A stretch of DNA of 19,188 nt from an uncultured Brachyspira sp. (GTDB taxonomy: Bacteria; Spirochaetota; Brachyspiria; Brachyspirales; Brachyspiraceae). A model generated the notes under the pieces. The model did no database searches and had not been told where the DNA came from. It saw nothing but the letters and a program-made list of their open reading frames with translations. The stretch is taken from NCBI RefSeq assembly GCF_934747485.1, contig NZ_CAKVGN010000057.1:1-19188 (forward strand), given 5' to 3'. Both the position numbers and the translations under genes were made by a program. Position 1 is the first letter of the stretch, and every line of letters starts with the position of its first letter. Positions 1 through 6,976 of the stretch are shown in pieces.

Positions 1-29
1 TTGAAAAACAATTGGAAATTATATATAAT
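1..29 (+). promoter_or_regulatory. possible sigma-70 promoter at window edge
   Basis: TTGAAA (1-6) and TATAAT (24-29) are separated by 17 bases, a near-consensus arrangement. No gene starts close downstream, so it would give a leader of about 200 nt in front of the SUFU gene or serve an unannotated short transcript. In DNA this AT-rich, chance matches are common. Confidence 0.25.
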
Positions 30-75
30 TTAGCAAAAAAGGAGCTTTTTTAGTTATCTAGGACAGCCCCAAAAT

Positions 76-100
76 TAAATATACTAGCAAAGTATATTTA
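76..100. repeat. perfect 10-bp inverted repeat (hairpin)
   Basis: TAAATATACT (76-85) and AGTATATTTA (91-100) are perfect reverse complements around an AGCAA loop. A weaker A/T hairpin (AAAAAAG, GAG loop, CTTTTTT) precedes it at about 35-52. Either could end a transcript or be a protein-binding site. Role unknown. Confidence 0.35.
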
Positions 101-170
101 TAAAAAATATAATAATATTTAAATTTAACAAATACATTTAAATAGTTATATTTTATTATTAATGAAAACC

Positions 171-197
171 TTGAAAAATAATTATTTATGCTATATT
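171..197 (+). promoter_or_regulatory. promoter for the SUFU-domain gene
   Basis: TTGAAA (171-176) and TATATT (192-197) are 15 bases apart; TATAAT also occurs at 199-204. The stretch resembles the one before thrC (1323-1349): both read TTGAAAAAT followed by a T/A-rich spacer and TATATT. The similarity supports a shared promoter form. A GGAG ribosome site (222-225) lies before the ATG at 232. Confidence 0.45.
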
Positions 198-231
198 TTA
201 TAATAATTAACATAATAATTCGGAGAATAAA

Positions 232-894
232 ATGAGTAATGAAGATTTAAATAATAATGAAGAGATAAATACATCAGGTTTTGATGCTATCACAGAAACT
301 TTTGAAAAAATATATCCTGAACAAAAAGAACCTCTACATTACAGACCTATAATATGTTATGAACTTGGAGGAGAATACCCTCTTGATGGAATAAGTGTTT
401 ACAGAGGAAACGGATACTATCATTTTGTTACTTACGGATTCAGTGAGCTTTATGAAAAAGAATCTAAAAATAAAGAATACAGCGGATTTGGGTTTGAGCT
501 TACTTTTAAATTAAAAATGAATGAAAAACAAATTAATAATACAAAAGATGGTGATGCAAAAGATAATGAAATACAAACAGCAGTGAAATTTTTACAGCAA
601 TTAGCAAAATATTCATTTGAAAGCGGAGCAGTTTTCAATCCTTATGAATATATATGGACTAAGCAGAAAGAAGGAATTGATAATGAGCAGAAATCAAAAA
701 TCACAGGCTTTATAACTATACCAGATGAAGCAGGAGAAATAAATACTCCAAATGGAAAAGTTATCTTTGTTGAGCTTTTAGGGGCTACAGATGCTGAGCT
801 TAATGCTATATATGATAAAAAAATTACAGTAAAAGATTTAGCTCAAAAAATAGGAACGGATATAACAGATTATAATAGAGAATCTTTATTATAA
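232..894 (+). CDS. SUFU (suppressor of fused)-domain protein
   Basis: A 220-residue soluble protein matching the bacterial suppressor-of-fused domain. The best signature lies at about residues 40-95: ICYELGG, then the ISVYRGNGYYHFVTYGFSEL block, then GFGFELTFKL. Bacterial members are one-domain proteins of about 180-230 residues, so it is full length. There is no signal peptide or membrane segment, so it should be cytoplasmic. In animals the fold binds Gli transcription factors. In bacteria, comparative genomics has proposed that SUFU proteins act as immunity proteins against polymorphic toxins. No toxin gene is visible beside it: upstream is only 231 bases without a gene, and downstream is a repeat-bearing spacer. 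The ATG has GGAG seven bases ahead. The family call is firm; the function is open. Confidence 0.85.
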   Translation: MSNEDLNNNEEINTSGFDAITETFEKIYPEQKEPLHYRPIICYELGGEYPLDGISVYRGNGYYHFVTYGFSELYEKESKNKEYSGFGFELTFKLKMNEKQINNTKDGDAKDNEIQTAVKFLQQLAKYSFESGAVFNPYEYIWTKQKEGIDNEQKSKITGFITIPDEAGEINTPNGKVIFVELLGATDAELNAIYDKKITVKDLAQKIGTDITDYNRESLL

Positions 895-990
895 ATTATA
901 AAATTGATTATTAAAAAACTAAATTATAATTTATCAAATATTTTGAAACAGTATATACTACAAATTTTTAACTTTCTTCATTTTTATTAT

Positions 991-1212
991 TTGTGGGGAC
1001 TAGCCCCCTGCGAAGCGTGCCCTTAGGGTACACACCCCCACTTCTTTTGCCGATAGGCACCTACTCGGTATTGGTATAAAAGAAGCAAAAGAACTGCATT
1101 TTTATGGAGTATAGACATAAACATATAGTGTCATTATATATATTTTTTTAGATATAAAATTTGAATACTTGCACTTTTTGCAACTTTTTGCTGCGGGAAA
1201 AAGTTGAATAAA
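991..1212 (+). repeat. dispersed intergenic repeat, copy A
   Basis: This is the main content of the 523-base gap between the SUFU gene and thrC. It shares with copies B2, C and D a GC-rich head (GGGG/CCCC hairpin, 994-1008), a CTTCTTTT...AAAAGAAG stem (1041-1048 with 1078-1085), the block AAAAGAACTGCATTTTTAT, a degenerate AT-rich middle, and a closing hairpin CAACTTTTT (1181-1189), loop GCTGCGGG, AAAAAGTTG (1198-1206). Two short GC-rich blocks are extra here: 1010-1033 (GCGAAGC, then GTGCCC-TTA-GGGTAC) and 1049-1070 (GCC-GATA-GGC, then ACC-TACTC-GGT). The gap also holds an 11-bp A/T inverted repeat at 891-901 and 924-934 that overlaps the SUFU stop codon. Confidence 0.75.
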
Positions 1213-1322
1213 ATAAAAACTTAGATGACAAAATATAATTCTTTGCTGTATACTAAAAAAAATTGACAAACCTAAAAATTTTTAATATATTACAAAATTT
1301 TTTATTTAATAGTAATTAAAAC

Positions 1323-1349
1323 TTGAAAAATTACTGTTTATATTATATT
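1323..1349 (+). promoter_or_regulatory. promoter for thrC-thrB
   Basis: TTGAAA (1323-1328) and TATATT (1344-1349) are 15 bases apart and closely resemble the promoter before the SUFU gene. TATAAA at 1353-1358 is an alternative -10. The leader of about 60 nt is A/T only; no attenuator peptide or riboswitch is visible. An AAAAAGGA ribosome site lies just ahead of the ATG at 1418. Confidence 0.45.
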
Positions 1350-1417
1350 CTATATAAAATACTATTAATAATAATTATTAATTTTTATAAGTTAATAAAA
1401 TTAAAAAGGATAATATT

Positions 1418-2473
1418 ATGAAAGCATGGAACGGACTTTTAAGAGAATATAGAGAATATTTGCCTATTACAGATAAAACCCCATTAATAACATTGCATGA
1501 AGGAAACACCCCATTAATAAAAGCAGAAAAGATAGGAAAAGAACTTGGAGGAATAGAATTATATTTTAAATATGACGGACTTAATCCTACAGGTTCATTT
1601 AAAGATAGAGGAATGGTTATGGCAGTTGCTAAGGCACTCGAAGAAGGCTCTAAGGCTATAATGTGTGCTTCTACAGGAAACACTTCTGCATCTGCTGCTG
1701 CCTATGCTGCAAGAAGCGGTATACAATGCATAGTAGTTATTCCAGATGGAAATATTGCTTTAGGAAAGTTAGCACAGGCTTTGATGTATGGTGCTAAGGT
1801 TATAGCCATTAAAGGAAATTTTGATGAGGCATTAAAGGCTGTTGTTGATATTACAAATAAATACCCAATCACATTGGTAAACTCAATTAACCCTTTTAGA
1901 CTTCAAGGTCAAAAAACTTCTGCATTTGAAATTTGCGATACTTTAGGGAAAGCTCCTGATTATTTAGCTATACCTGTTGGAAATGCTGGAAATATATCTG
2001 CTTATTGGATGGGTTTTAAAGAATATAAAGAAAACGGAAAAGTATCAAACTTACCAAAGATGATAGGGTTTGAGGCTGAAGGTTCTGCTGCTATAGTACA
2101 AAACAGAGTAATAGAAAATCCTCAAACTTTGGCTACAGCTATAAAGATAGGCAATCCTGCAAGCTGGAAATTAGCTGTTAATGCTGCTAATGAATCTAAT
2201 GGTTTTATAGACTCTGTTACTGATGATGAAATATTAGAGGCTTATAAAATGCTTACAAGAGAAGAAGGAATATTTGCTGAGCCTGCTTCTGCTGCTTCTT
2301 TGGCTGGAGTTATAAAAACTTACAAAGCCGGCAAACTTAAAAAAGGTGATGTTGTAGTTTCTGTACTTACAGGAAATGGGCTTAAAGACCCTGATAATGC
2401 AATAAAAATTTGTTCTGCTCCTATAAAAGTTGATAACAATATAGAAGAGATAAGAAAAGCTATAGGAATATAA
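1418..2473 (+). CDS. thrC: threonine synthase
   Basis: Pyridoxal-phosphate enzyme that converts O-phosphohomoserine to threonine, the last step of threonine synthesis, in the cytoplasm. The 351-residue length fits the shorter threonine synthase class found in Bacillus and many other bacteria. The cofactor lysine is K62 in NPTGSFKDRGM. A phosphate and substrate loop, ASTGNTSAS, lies at about 84-92, and the glycine-rich PVGNAGN at 186-192 would hold the cofactor phosphate. A C-terminal LTGNGLKD motif, typical of the family, is present. It leads a two-gene operon with thrB, whose ATG is three bases after this stop codon. No ACT domain is present, so feedback control by threonine would act elsewhere in the pathway. 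Confidence 0.95.
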   Translation: MKAWNGLLREYREYLPITDKTPLITLHEGNTPLIKAEKIGKELGGIELYFKYDGLNPTGSFKDRGMVMAVAKALEEGSKAIMCASTGNTSASAAAYAARSGIQCIVVIPDGNIALGKLAQALMYGAKVIAIKGNFDEALKAVVDITNKYPITLVNSINPFRLQGQKTSAFEICDTLGKAPDYLAIPVGNAGNISAYWMGFKEYKENGKVSNLPKMIGFEAEGSAAIVQNRVIENPQTLATAIKIGNPASWKLAVNAANESNGFIDSVTDDEILEAYKMLTREEGIFAEPASAASLAGVIKTYKAGKLKKGDVVVSVLTGNGLKDPDNAIKICSAPIKVDNNIEEIRKAIGI

Positions 2474-2476
2474 TTT

Positions 2477-3442
2477 ATGAATAATGTTAATAAAAAAGAT
2501 AATAATAAAATATCAAAAAATAAAAAACTTGTAACTTTTAAAATACCTGCAACATCTGCAAATATTGGTTCTGGTTTTGACAGTGTAGGACTTGCTTTAG
2601 ATTTGTACAATGAAATACATATATACGAAAATGCAAACTCAAAAAAAATAGAATTTGAAATAACAGGCGAAGGCGAAAAAGAGATACAAAAAGACAATAA
2701 TATGATACTTGATGCTATGAAGCTTGTATATAAAAAATTAAAAGCAAAACCAGAAAAAGGCTATATAATAAAATGTATAAATAGAATACCTCTTTCACGA
2801 GGGCTTGGAAGCAGTTCTGCGGCAATTATTGGCGGACTTCTTAGTGCCAATTATATATTAGGAAATAAACTTTCTCTTGAAGATGATATATTAAATATGG
2901 CTGTTCAGCTTGAGGGGCACCCTGATAATGTTTCACCTGCTATACTTGGAGGTATTATATCTGGTGTTGTACGTAAAAATGAAGATTTTAAATATGTTAA
3001 AATTAATGCCCCCAAAAATTTAAAAGCAATAGTGGCTATTCCAAATTTTTATTTAAGCACTGAAAAAGCAAGAAATGCTCTGCCCAAAGAGATAAGTTTT
3101 AAAGATGCTATTTTTAATATTTCAAGAGCAGCACTTCTAACTTCTGCCTTAGCTTCAAACAAGCTTGATTTACTTGAAGTGGCAACTGATGATAAACTTC
3201 ATCAAGATTATAGAGCAAAGTTTATACCTGGACTTAAAGAATTATTTAAACAAACAAAAAATGCAGGTGCTTACTCTGTTACTATAAGCGGAGCAGGTTC
3301 ATCAATATTAGCATTAGTTAAAAATGATGAAAAAATAATTAAAGATGTTTCTAATGCCATGAAAGAAAGTTTTGCTAAAAAGAAAATAGACTCAGAAATA
3401 AAAGTTTTGAATATACCAAACAAAGGGATAGTAGTTATTTAA
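2477..3442 (+). CDS. thrB: homoserine kinase
   Basis: GHMP-family kinase that phosphorylates homoserine using ATP, supplying the substrate of the upstream thrC product. The 321-residue sequence has all three family motifs: PATSANIGSGFDSVGLAL (about 24-41), the ATP-binding loop PLSRGLGSSSAA (105-116), and ISGAGSSILAL near 270-280. HPDNVSPA at 148-155 is also characteristic of homoserine kinases. The first 18 or so residues are lysine- and asparagine-rich and extend beyond the usual N-terminus, but no other methionine lies before motif 1. The ribosome site AGGA lies inside the end of thrC, and the gap is three bases, so translation is probably coupled. Confidence 0.94.
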   Translation: MNNVNKKDNNKISKNKKLVTFKIPATSANIGSGFDSVGLALDLYNEIHIYENANSKKIEFEITGEGEKEIQKDNNMILDAMKLVYKKLKAKPEKGYIIKCINRIPLSRGLGSSSAAIIGGLLSANYILGNKLSLEDDILNMAVQLEGHPDNVSPAILGGIISGVVRKNEDFKYVKINAPKNLKAIVAIPNFYLSTEKARNALPKEISFKDAIFNISRAALLTSALASNKLDLLEVATDDKLHQDYRAKFIPGLKELFKQTKNAGAYSVTISGAGSSILALVKNDEKIIKDVSNAMKESFAKKKIDSEIKVLNIPNKGIVVI

Positions 3443-3472
3443 TACATTATAATTAGTATTATTTTATTACCT

Positions 3473-3552
3473 TGCATTTTCGCGAAGCGTGCCCGAATGG
3501 CGAAAACTTTGATGAAGTCTGCAGAGCGTAGCGGCAGAAAAAAGTTGATAGA
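3473..3552 (+). repeat. dispersed repeat tail fragment, copy B1
   Basis: A partial copy of the repeat family's tail, ending in AAAAAAGTTGATA. It carries CGC-GAA-GCG (3481-3489), GCC-CGAAT-GGC (3491-3501), GAT-GAA-GTC (3511-3519) and CTGC...GCAG inside what is elsewhere a short hairpin loop. The GC content is far above the surrounding DNA. It lies just after thrB in a 535-base gap that also holds copy B2 and a terminator. Confidence 0.6.
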
Positions 3553-3600
3553 AAATTATTATTTTAATATATATTAAAAATTTTAACTATTTTATTTTAG

Positions 3601-3880
3601 TTATTTGCAGGGCTTTGCCCCGCACCCCAGTTCTTTTATTGGTATAAAAGAACCAAAAGAACTGCATTTTTATGAAGTATATCTAAAAACATATGGTATT
3701 ATTTTAATATATTTCTTAGATATAAAAATTAAATATTTGCACTTTCGCAAAATGTATACGAATAAGCAAAATAATTTGTATTTTTTGCAACTTTGACGAA
3801 GTCCGCACCGCGACCGTAGGGAGTCCTTCAGGGCGACCGAAGGAAGTGCCTGCGGGTGCGAAGGCAGGAAAAAGTTGAAT
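3601..3880 (+). repeat. dispersed intergenic repeat, copy B2
   Basis: Near-complete copy. The head is a GGGC-TTT-GCCC hairpin (3610-3620). A perfect 10-bp hairpin follows: GTTCTTTTAT (3630-3639), TGGT loop, ATAAAAGAAC (3644-3653). A third arm, AAAAGAACT (3655-3663), could pair instead with AGTTCTTTT (3629-3637). Then come the AT-rich middle and the closing pair CAACTTT (3788-3794) and AAAGTTG (3871-3877). Compared with copy A, this closing loop is swollen by a 76-base GC-rich block. A 63-codon reading frame at 3605-3796 lies wholly in the repeat and is not credible as a gene. Confidence 0.75.
3795..3870 (+). other. GC-rich insert in the repeat's terminal loop
   Basis: By my count 50 of 76 bases are G or C (66%), in a window where spacers are mostly A/T. 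It sits exactly between the CAACTTT and AAAGTTG arms of copy B2. It begins with GAC-GAA-GTC (3795-3803). CGCACC (3804-3809) can pair with GGTGCG (3855-3860), and CCTTC (3825-3829) with GAAGG (3839-3843) inside it. It looks like several small hairpin units strung or nested together. No reading frame or known element is recognised. Confidence 0.6.
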
Positions 3881-3927
3881 AAAAAAACTTATATAAAAGA
3901 TATAGTTATTTCAGAATATACTGAAAT

Positions 3928-3957
3928 ATAATAAAGGGGCTTTTTAAAGCCCCTTAT
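3928..3957 (-). terminator. terminator of the alpha-glucoside operon
   Basis: AAGGGGCTTT (3934-3943) and AAAGCCCCTT (3946-3955) form a 10-bp stem with a 2-base loop. Read on the minus strand it is followed by TTTTATTAT, so it best serves the GH4 gene ending at 3978. A second perfect hairpin, TATTTCAG (3907-3914) with CTGAAATA (3921-3928), lies just beyond it. Confidence 0.85.
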
Positions 3958-3977
3958 AAGTTTGATGATTAATTATA

Positions 3978-5303
3978 TTATTTTAATTCCGGCCAATATT
4001 TTTTATTAGCTTCAATTAAATCGTCTAATATTTTCTTAGCAACCTCAACACTTGGAACAGTTCTTGACATACTAATAGCCTGCCACATTTTCAAATAAGA
4101 ACCTTCTATCCAAGCATCAACAACTAATTTTTCTACAGCCACCTGTTGTTCCATTAAACCTTTATTGAATCTTGGAATCTCTCCCATTACTAAAGGTTCA
4201 GGACCATTAGAACCAACTATACAAGGTATTTCAACCATAGCAGTAGGGTCAAAGTTAATAATAGAACCATTATTAGGAACGATTAACAACATTCTCTCAC
4301 CTGTATTGTTGCTTATAGCACAAGCGAGGTCAACTATATAAGTAGCATGTCCTCCAACTTCAAATGTAGAATCTTTAGCAGTACCTGCTTCTGTTATTCT
4401 TCTGCATTCTCCAAATACTCTTTTTTCTCTTCCGTCTCTAACCATATCTGTTCTTGTATAATTAATATCAGAATGGCTTACAACATAATCAGGGAAAAGA
4501 TAGTATTTGAAATAAGTATTAGGCATAAAGTTTGGAGAAACAGCAAAAGCATCTCTTGCCTTCTCGTAAGTAGAATGCCAATCAGCATCCATATGTCCTT
4601 CCAAGCTAGGATGTAAATATCCATGTTTAGAAACATGCTCTTTCAATATAGGCATTAAATCTCTGCCTGTGCTTTTTTCTACAATGCTTGTCCACCAGCC
4701 AAAGTGGTTCAAACCAAAATATCTCACTTGCATTTCTTTTCTTGATTTTAATCCGCATATTGTAGCCATAAAATCTTCTATACCAACAGGCATATCGCAG
4801 ATGTTTAAAACTTTAGAATTAGGTTTTAATCTTCTGCAAGCTTCAGCAACTATAGCAGCAGGGTTAGAATAGTTAAGCATCCAAGCGTTAGGAGAATATT
4901 TTTCCATATAATCTATTATTTCTAAAACTCCTCCTATAGAACGCATACCATAAGCCATACCGCCAGCTCCGCAAGTTTCTTGTCCTACGCAGCCATGCTT
5001 AAGAGGAATTTTTTCATCTAAAGAACGCATCTCATATTTACCAACCCTAATATGAGCCATAACAAAATCTACTCCTGTAAAAGCTTCTTTAGGGTCTGTT
5101 GTGAAAGAGAACTTAACATGAGGAGCTCTCTCTTTCATAATGATAGCACAAGCATTTCCAACAATAGCCTGTCTTTCTGCATCATTATCATATAATTTTA
5201 ATTCTGATAAAGGAAATCTTCCTTCTTCACTTAAAAGCATTAATATAATTTCCGGCGTAAAAGTACTTCCGCCGCCTGCTATAACAACTGAATGTTTTTT
5301 CAT
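3978..5303 (-). CDS. GH4 6-phospho-alpha-glucosidase
   Basis: NAD- and divalent-metal-dependent family 4 hydrolase that would cleave 6-phospho-alpha-glucosides made by the PTS, releasing glucose 6-phosphate, in the cytoplasm. The N-terminal VVIAGGGSTFTPEI (7-20) is the NAD-binding loop. NYSNPAA (144-150), the CDMP motif (169-172) and GLNHFGW (197-203) are visible. C169 and H200 are the expected metal ligands, D170 a catalytic residue, and Y264 in PNTYFKYYLFPD the likely base. CDMP is the mark of the 6-phospho-alpha-glucosidase subgroup (GlvA, MalH); the beta type has CNVP or CNIP. At 441 residues it is full length. It is last in the operon, 51 bases after the permease, with ribosome site GGAGT. 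The exact disaccharide (maltose, trehalose, sucrose isomers) cannot be told. Confidence 0.9.
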   Translation of the reverse strand: MKKHSVVIAGGGSTFTPEIILMLLSEEGRFPLSELKLYDNDAERQAIVGNACAIIMKERAPHVKFSFTTDPKEAFTGVDFVMAHIRVGKYEMRSLDEKIPLKHGCVGQETCGAGGMAYGMRSIGGVLEIIDYMEKYSPNAWMLNYSNPAAIVAEACRRLKPNSKVLNICDMPVGIEDFMATICGLKSRKEMQVRYFGLNHFGWWTSIVEKSTGRDLMPILKEHVSKHGYLHPSLEGHMDADWHSTYEKARDAFAVSPNFMPNTYFKYYLFPDYVVSHSDINYTRTDMVRDGREKRVFGECRRITEAGTAKDSTFEVGGHATYIVDLACAISNNTGERMLLIVPNNGSIINFDPTAMVEIPCIVGSNGPEPLVMGEIPRFNKGLMEQQVAVEKLVVDAWIEGSYLKMWQAISMSRTVPSVEVAKKILDDLIEANKKYWPELK

Positions 5304-5354
5304 TTTTTCACTCCTTAAAAAATTTATTAAATTTAAAAAATTAAGTATTGTTAA

Positions 5355-6944
5355 TTATTCACTTTTTTTCAAAAGCTCTTCAAATTTAGTTCTCACCTGA
5401 GGAACAGAAAGACCAACTATTACCTGCAATGAAGTTCCATTTTTAACTAATCCATGAGCACCAAATTCTTTGAAATCTTCTACATCTTTTACCAAATCAA
5501 CATTTTTTACTACAACTCTTAATCTTGTTGCACAATTAGTAACAGATTCTATATTCGAAGCACCGCCTAAGCATTCCAAATATCCTCTAGCCTGCTCCAA
5601 GAAACCTGAATTTTTATCTCTGCCCTGTTTTTCTTTATAATCTTTTTTGGTATATAATTTTGATTCTGATTTGCCTCTTCCAGGAGTCATTATATTAAAC
5701 TTTAGTATAAATGTTCTAAATACTATAAACCATAAACCTGTAAATATAAATCCTACTATTATATGGAAAATAACCGTAGAAGTATGGTTTCTTATAGTGA
5801 AAATCCAGTTTTGAGTTATAAATTGTAATAAACCAGCACCGAAGTTCCCAGCTACTCCTACTACCTCATATAATACCGTAGCCAAAGCTGCAGCTAATAC
5901 AGAGTGTACTAAGAAAAGCACAGGTGATATAAATAAGAATGTAAACTCTAAAGGCTCAGTTATACCTACAAGTATAGAAGTTAAAGTTGCTGGTATAAGC
6001 AATGCTGCCATTTTTTCTCTATTTTCTTTATTAGCACAGAAATAAATAGCCAAAGCTAAACCAGGTGCTCCGAATACCTTTGAGTTTCCATGTAATGCAA
6101 AAGCTCCTGCTGGGAAAAGAGTTTTTAAAGGCTCTGTTGAGTTTGCAAACTCTGCAACATGCTGTATCCAATAAGGTTCTATACCATTTGGAACTACTGC
6201 AGGTCCGAATATGAAAGGTCCGTATATAAAATGGTGAAGTCCTGTAGGTATTAATGCTCTCTCTAAGAAAGTGTAAATAAATACTCCTACTCCTCCTGAA
6301 CTAGCAAGAAATGTTTGCATACTAGATATTGCTAACTGAATTTTCGGCCATATTAAACAAGTTAGAAAAGCAAAAACTAACATTACTAAAAAACCTATTA
6401 TATGTACAAAAGATGTTCCTTGAAATACTCCAAGGTAATCAGGAAGCTTTGTTTCATAAAATCTATTATGAATGACAGTAATTATTAAACCAACAACTAT
6501 AGCACCTAATATATTTGTATCTAAAGTTTTAATTCCTGCAATTAATGCTAAACCGCTTACTCCGCCTGCAGCCTGAGTAAAATCTACTCCAAAAGCAGGT
6601 CCCCAGAAATTAAGTATAGCAGCTATAAAATAGTTGTATGATAAATAACAAATCAAAGTTGCTAACATAGCTCTTTCTGGTGCTGTTCTGGAAAGCCCAA
6701 TAGGTATGCCTAAACAGAAAAATAAAGGCATATTTCTAAATATTGTCCAGCCGCCCTCTTCCATTATAAACATTAATTTGTAGAAAAAGCCATTAGGGTC
6801 AGCTATCTTTCCCACCAAACTCTGATCTTTAAATATAATTGTAAATCCTACTATAAGCCCTGAAAAAGAAAATAGTAATACTGGTACGAACATAGCCGCA
6901 CCAAATTTCTGGAAACCAGCTTTTATATCAATATTTTTAAACAT
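5355..6944 (-). CDS. PTS alpha-glucoside permease, EIICB
   Basis: Membrane permease of the glucose-superfamily phosphotransferase system, which imports and 6-phosphorylates an alpha-glucoside. The order is EIIC then EIIB in 529 residues. EIIC (about 1-425) has roughly ten hydrophobic segments and the substrate-site motif GITEPLEF (327-334). A charged linker follows (about 426-445). EIIB (about 447-529) has the phosphorylated cysteine C471 in NCATRLRV. No EIIA domain is present in the protein or the operon, so phosphate must come from an EIIA encoded elsewhere. It lies between two GH4 genes on one transcript, 32 bases after the first, with ribosome site GAGGA. This places it with maltose-type (MalB/GlvC/AglA) permeases. 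The sugar is inferred from the neighbouring CDMP-type hydrolase. Confidence 0.9.
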   Translation of the reverse strand: MFKNIDIKAGFQKFGAAMFVPVLLFSFSGLIVGFTIIFKDQSLVGKIADPNGFFYKLMFIMEEGGWTIFRNMPLFFCLGIPIGLSRTAPERAMLATLICYLSYNYFIAAILNFWGPAFGVDFTQAAGGVSGLALIAGIKTLDTNILGAIVVGLIITVIHNRFYETKLPDYLGVFQGTSFVHIIGFLVMLVFAFLTCLIWPKIQLAISSMQTFLASSGGVGVFIYTFLERALIPTGLHHFIYGPFIFGPAVVPNGIEPYWIQHVAEFANSTEPLKTLFPAGAFALHGNSKVFGAPGLALAIYFCANKENREKMAALLIPATLTSILVGITEPLEFTFLFISPVLFLVHSVLAAALATVLYEVVGVAGNFGAGLLQFITQNWIFTIRNHTSTVIFHIIVGFIFTGLWFIVFRTFILKFNIMTPGRGKSESKLYTKKDYKEKQGRDKNSGFLEQARGYLECLGGASNIESVTNCATRLRVVVKNVDLVKDVEDFKEFGAHGLVKNGTSLQVIVGLSVPQVRTKFEELLKKSE

Positions 6945-6976
6945 AAATATATCCTCAATATTTTTTTATTTTAATA

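Noticed and set aside
1378..2697. Minus-strand frames opposite thrC and thrB
   Set aside because: They are antisense to well-supported genes, have no ribosome sites and match no family.
3605..3796. 63-codon plus-strand reading frame
   Set aside because: It lies wholly in repeat copy B2 and has no ribosome site. The corresponding frame is interrupted by a stop in copy A and frameshifted in copy C, so the repeat does not conserve a protein.
991..3880. CRISPR array or insertion sequence in the repeat-bearing spacers
   Set aside because: The repeats are long, irregular and far apart with no uniform spacers, and no transposase or cas gene is present.
4347..5400. Plus-strand frames at 4347-4616, 4669-4872 and 5140-5400
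   Set aside because: They are antisense shadows of the GH4 6-phospho-alpha-glucosidase and permease genes, whose family motifs are unmistakable on the minus strand.
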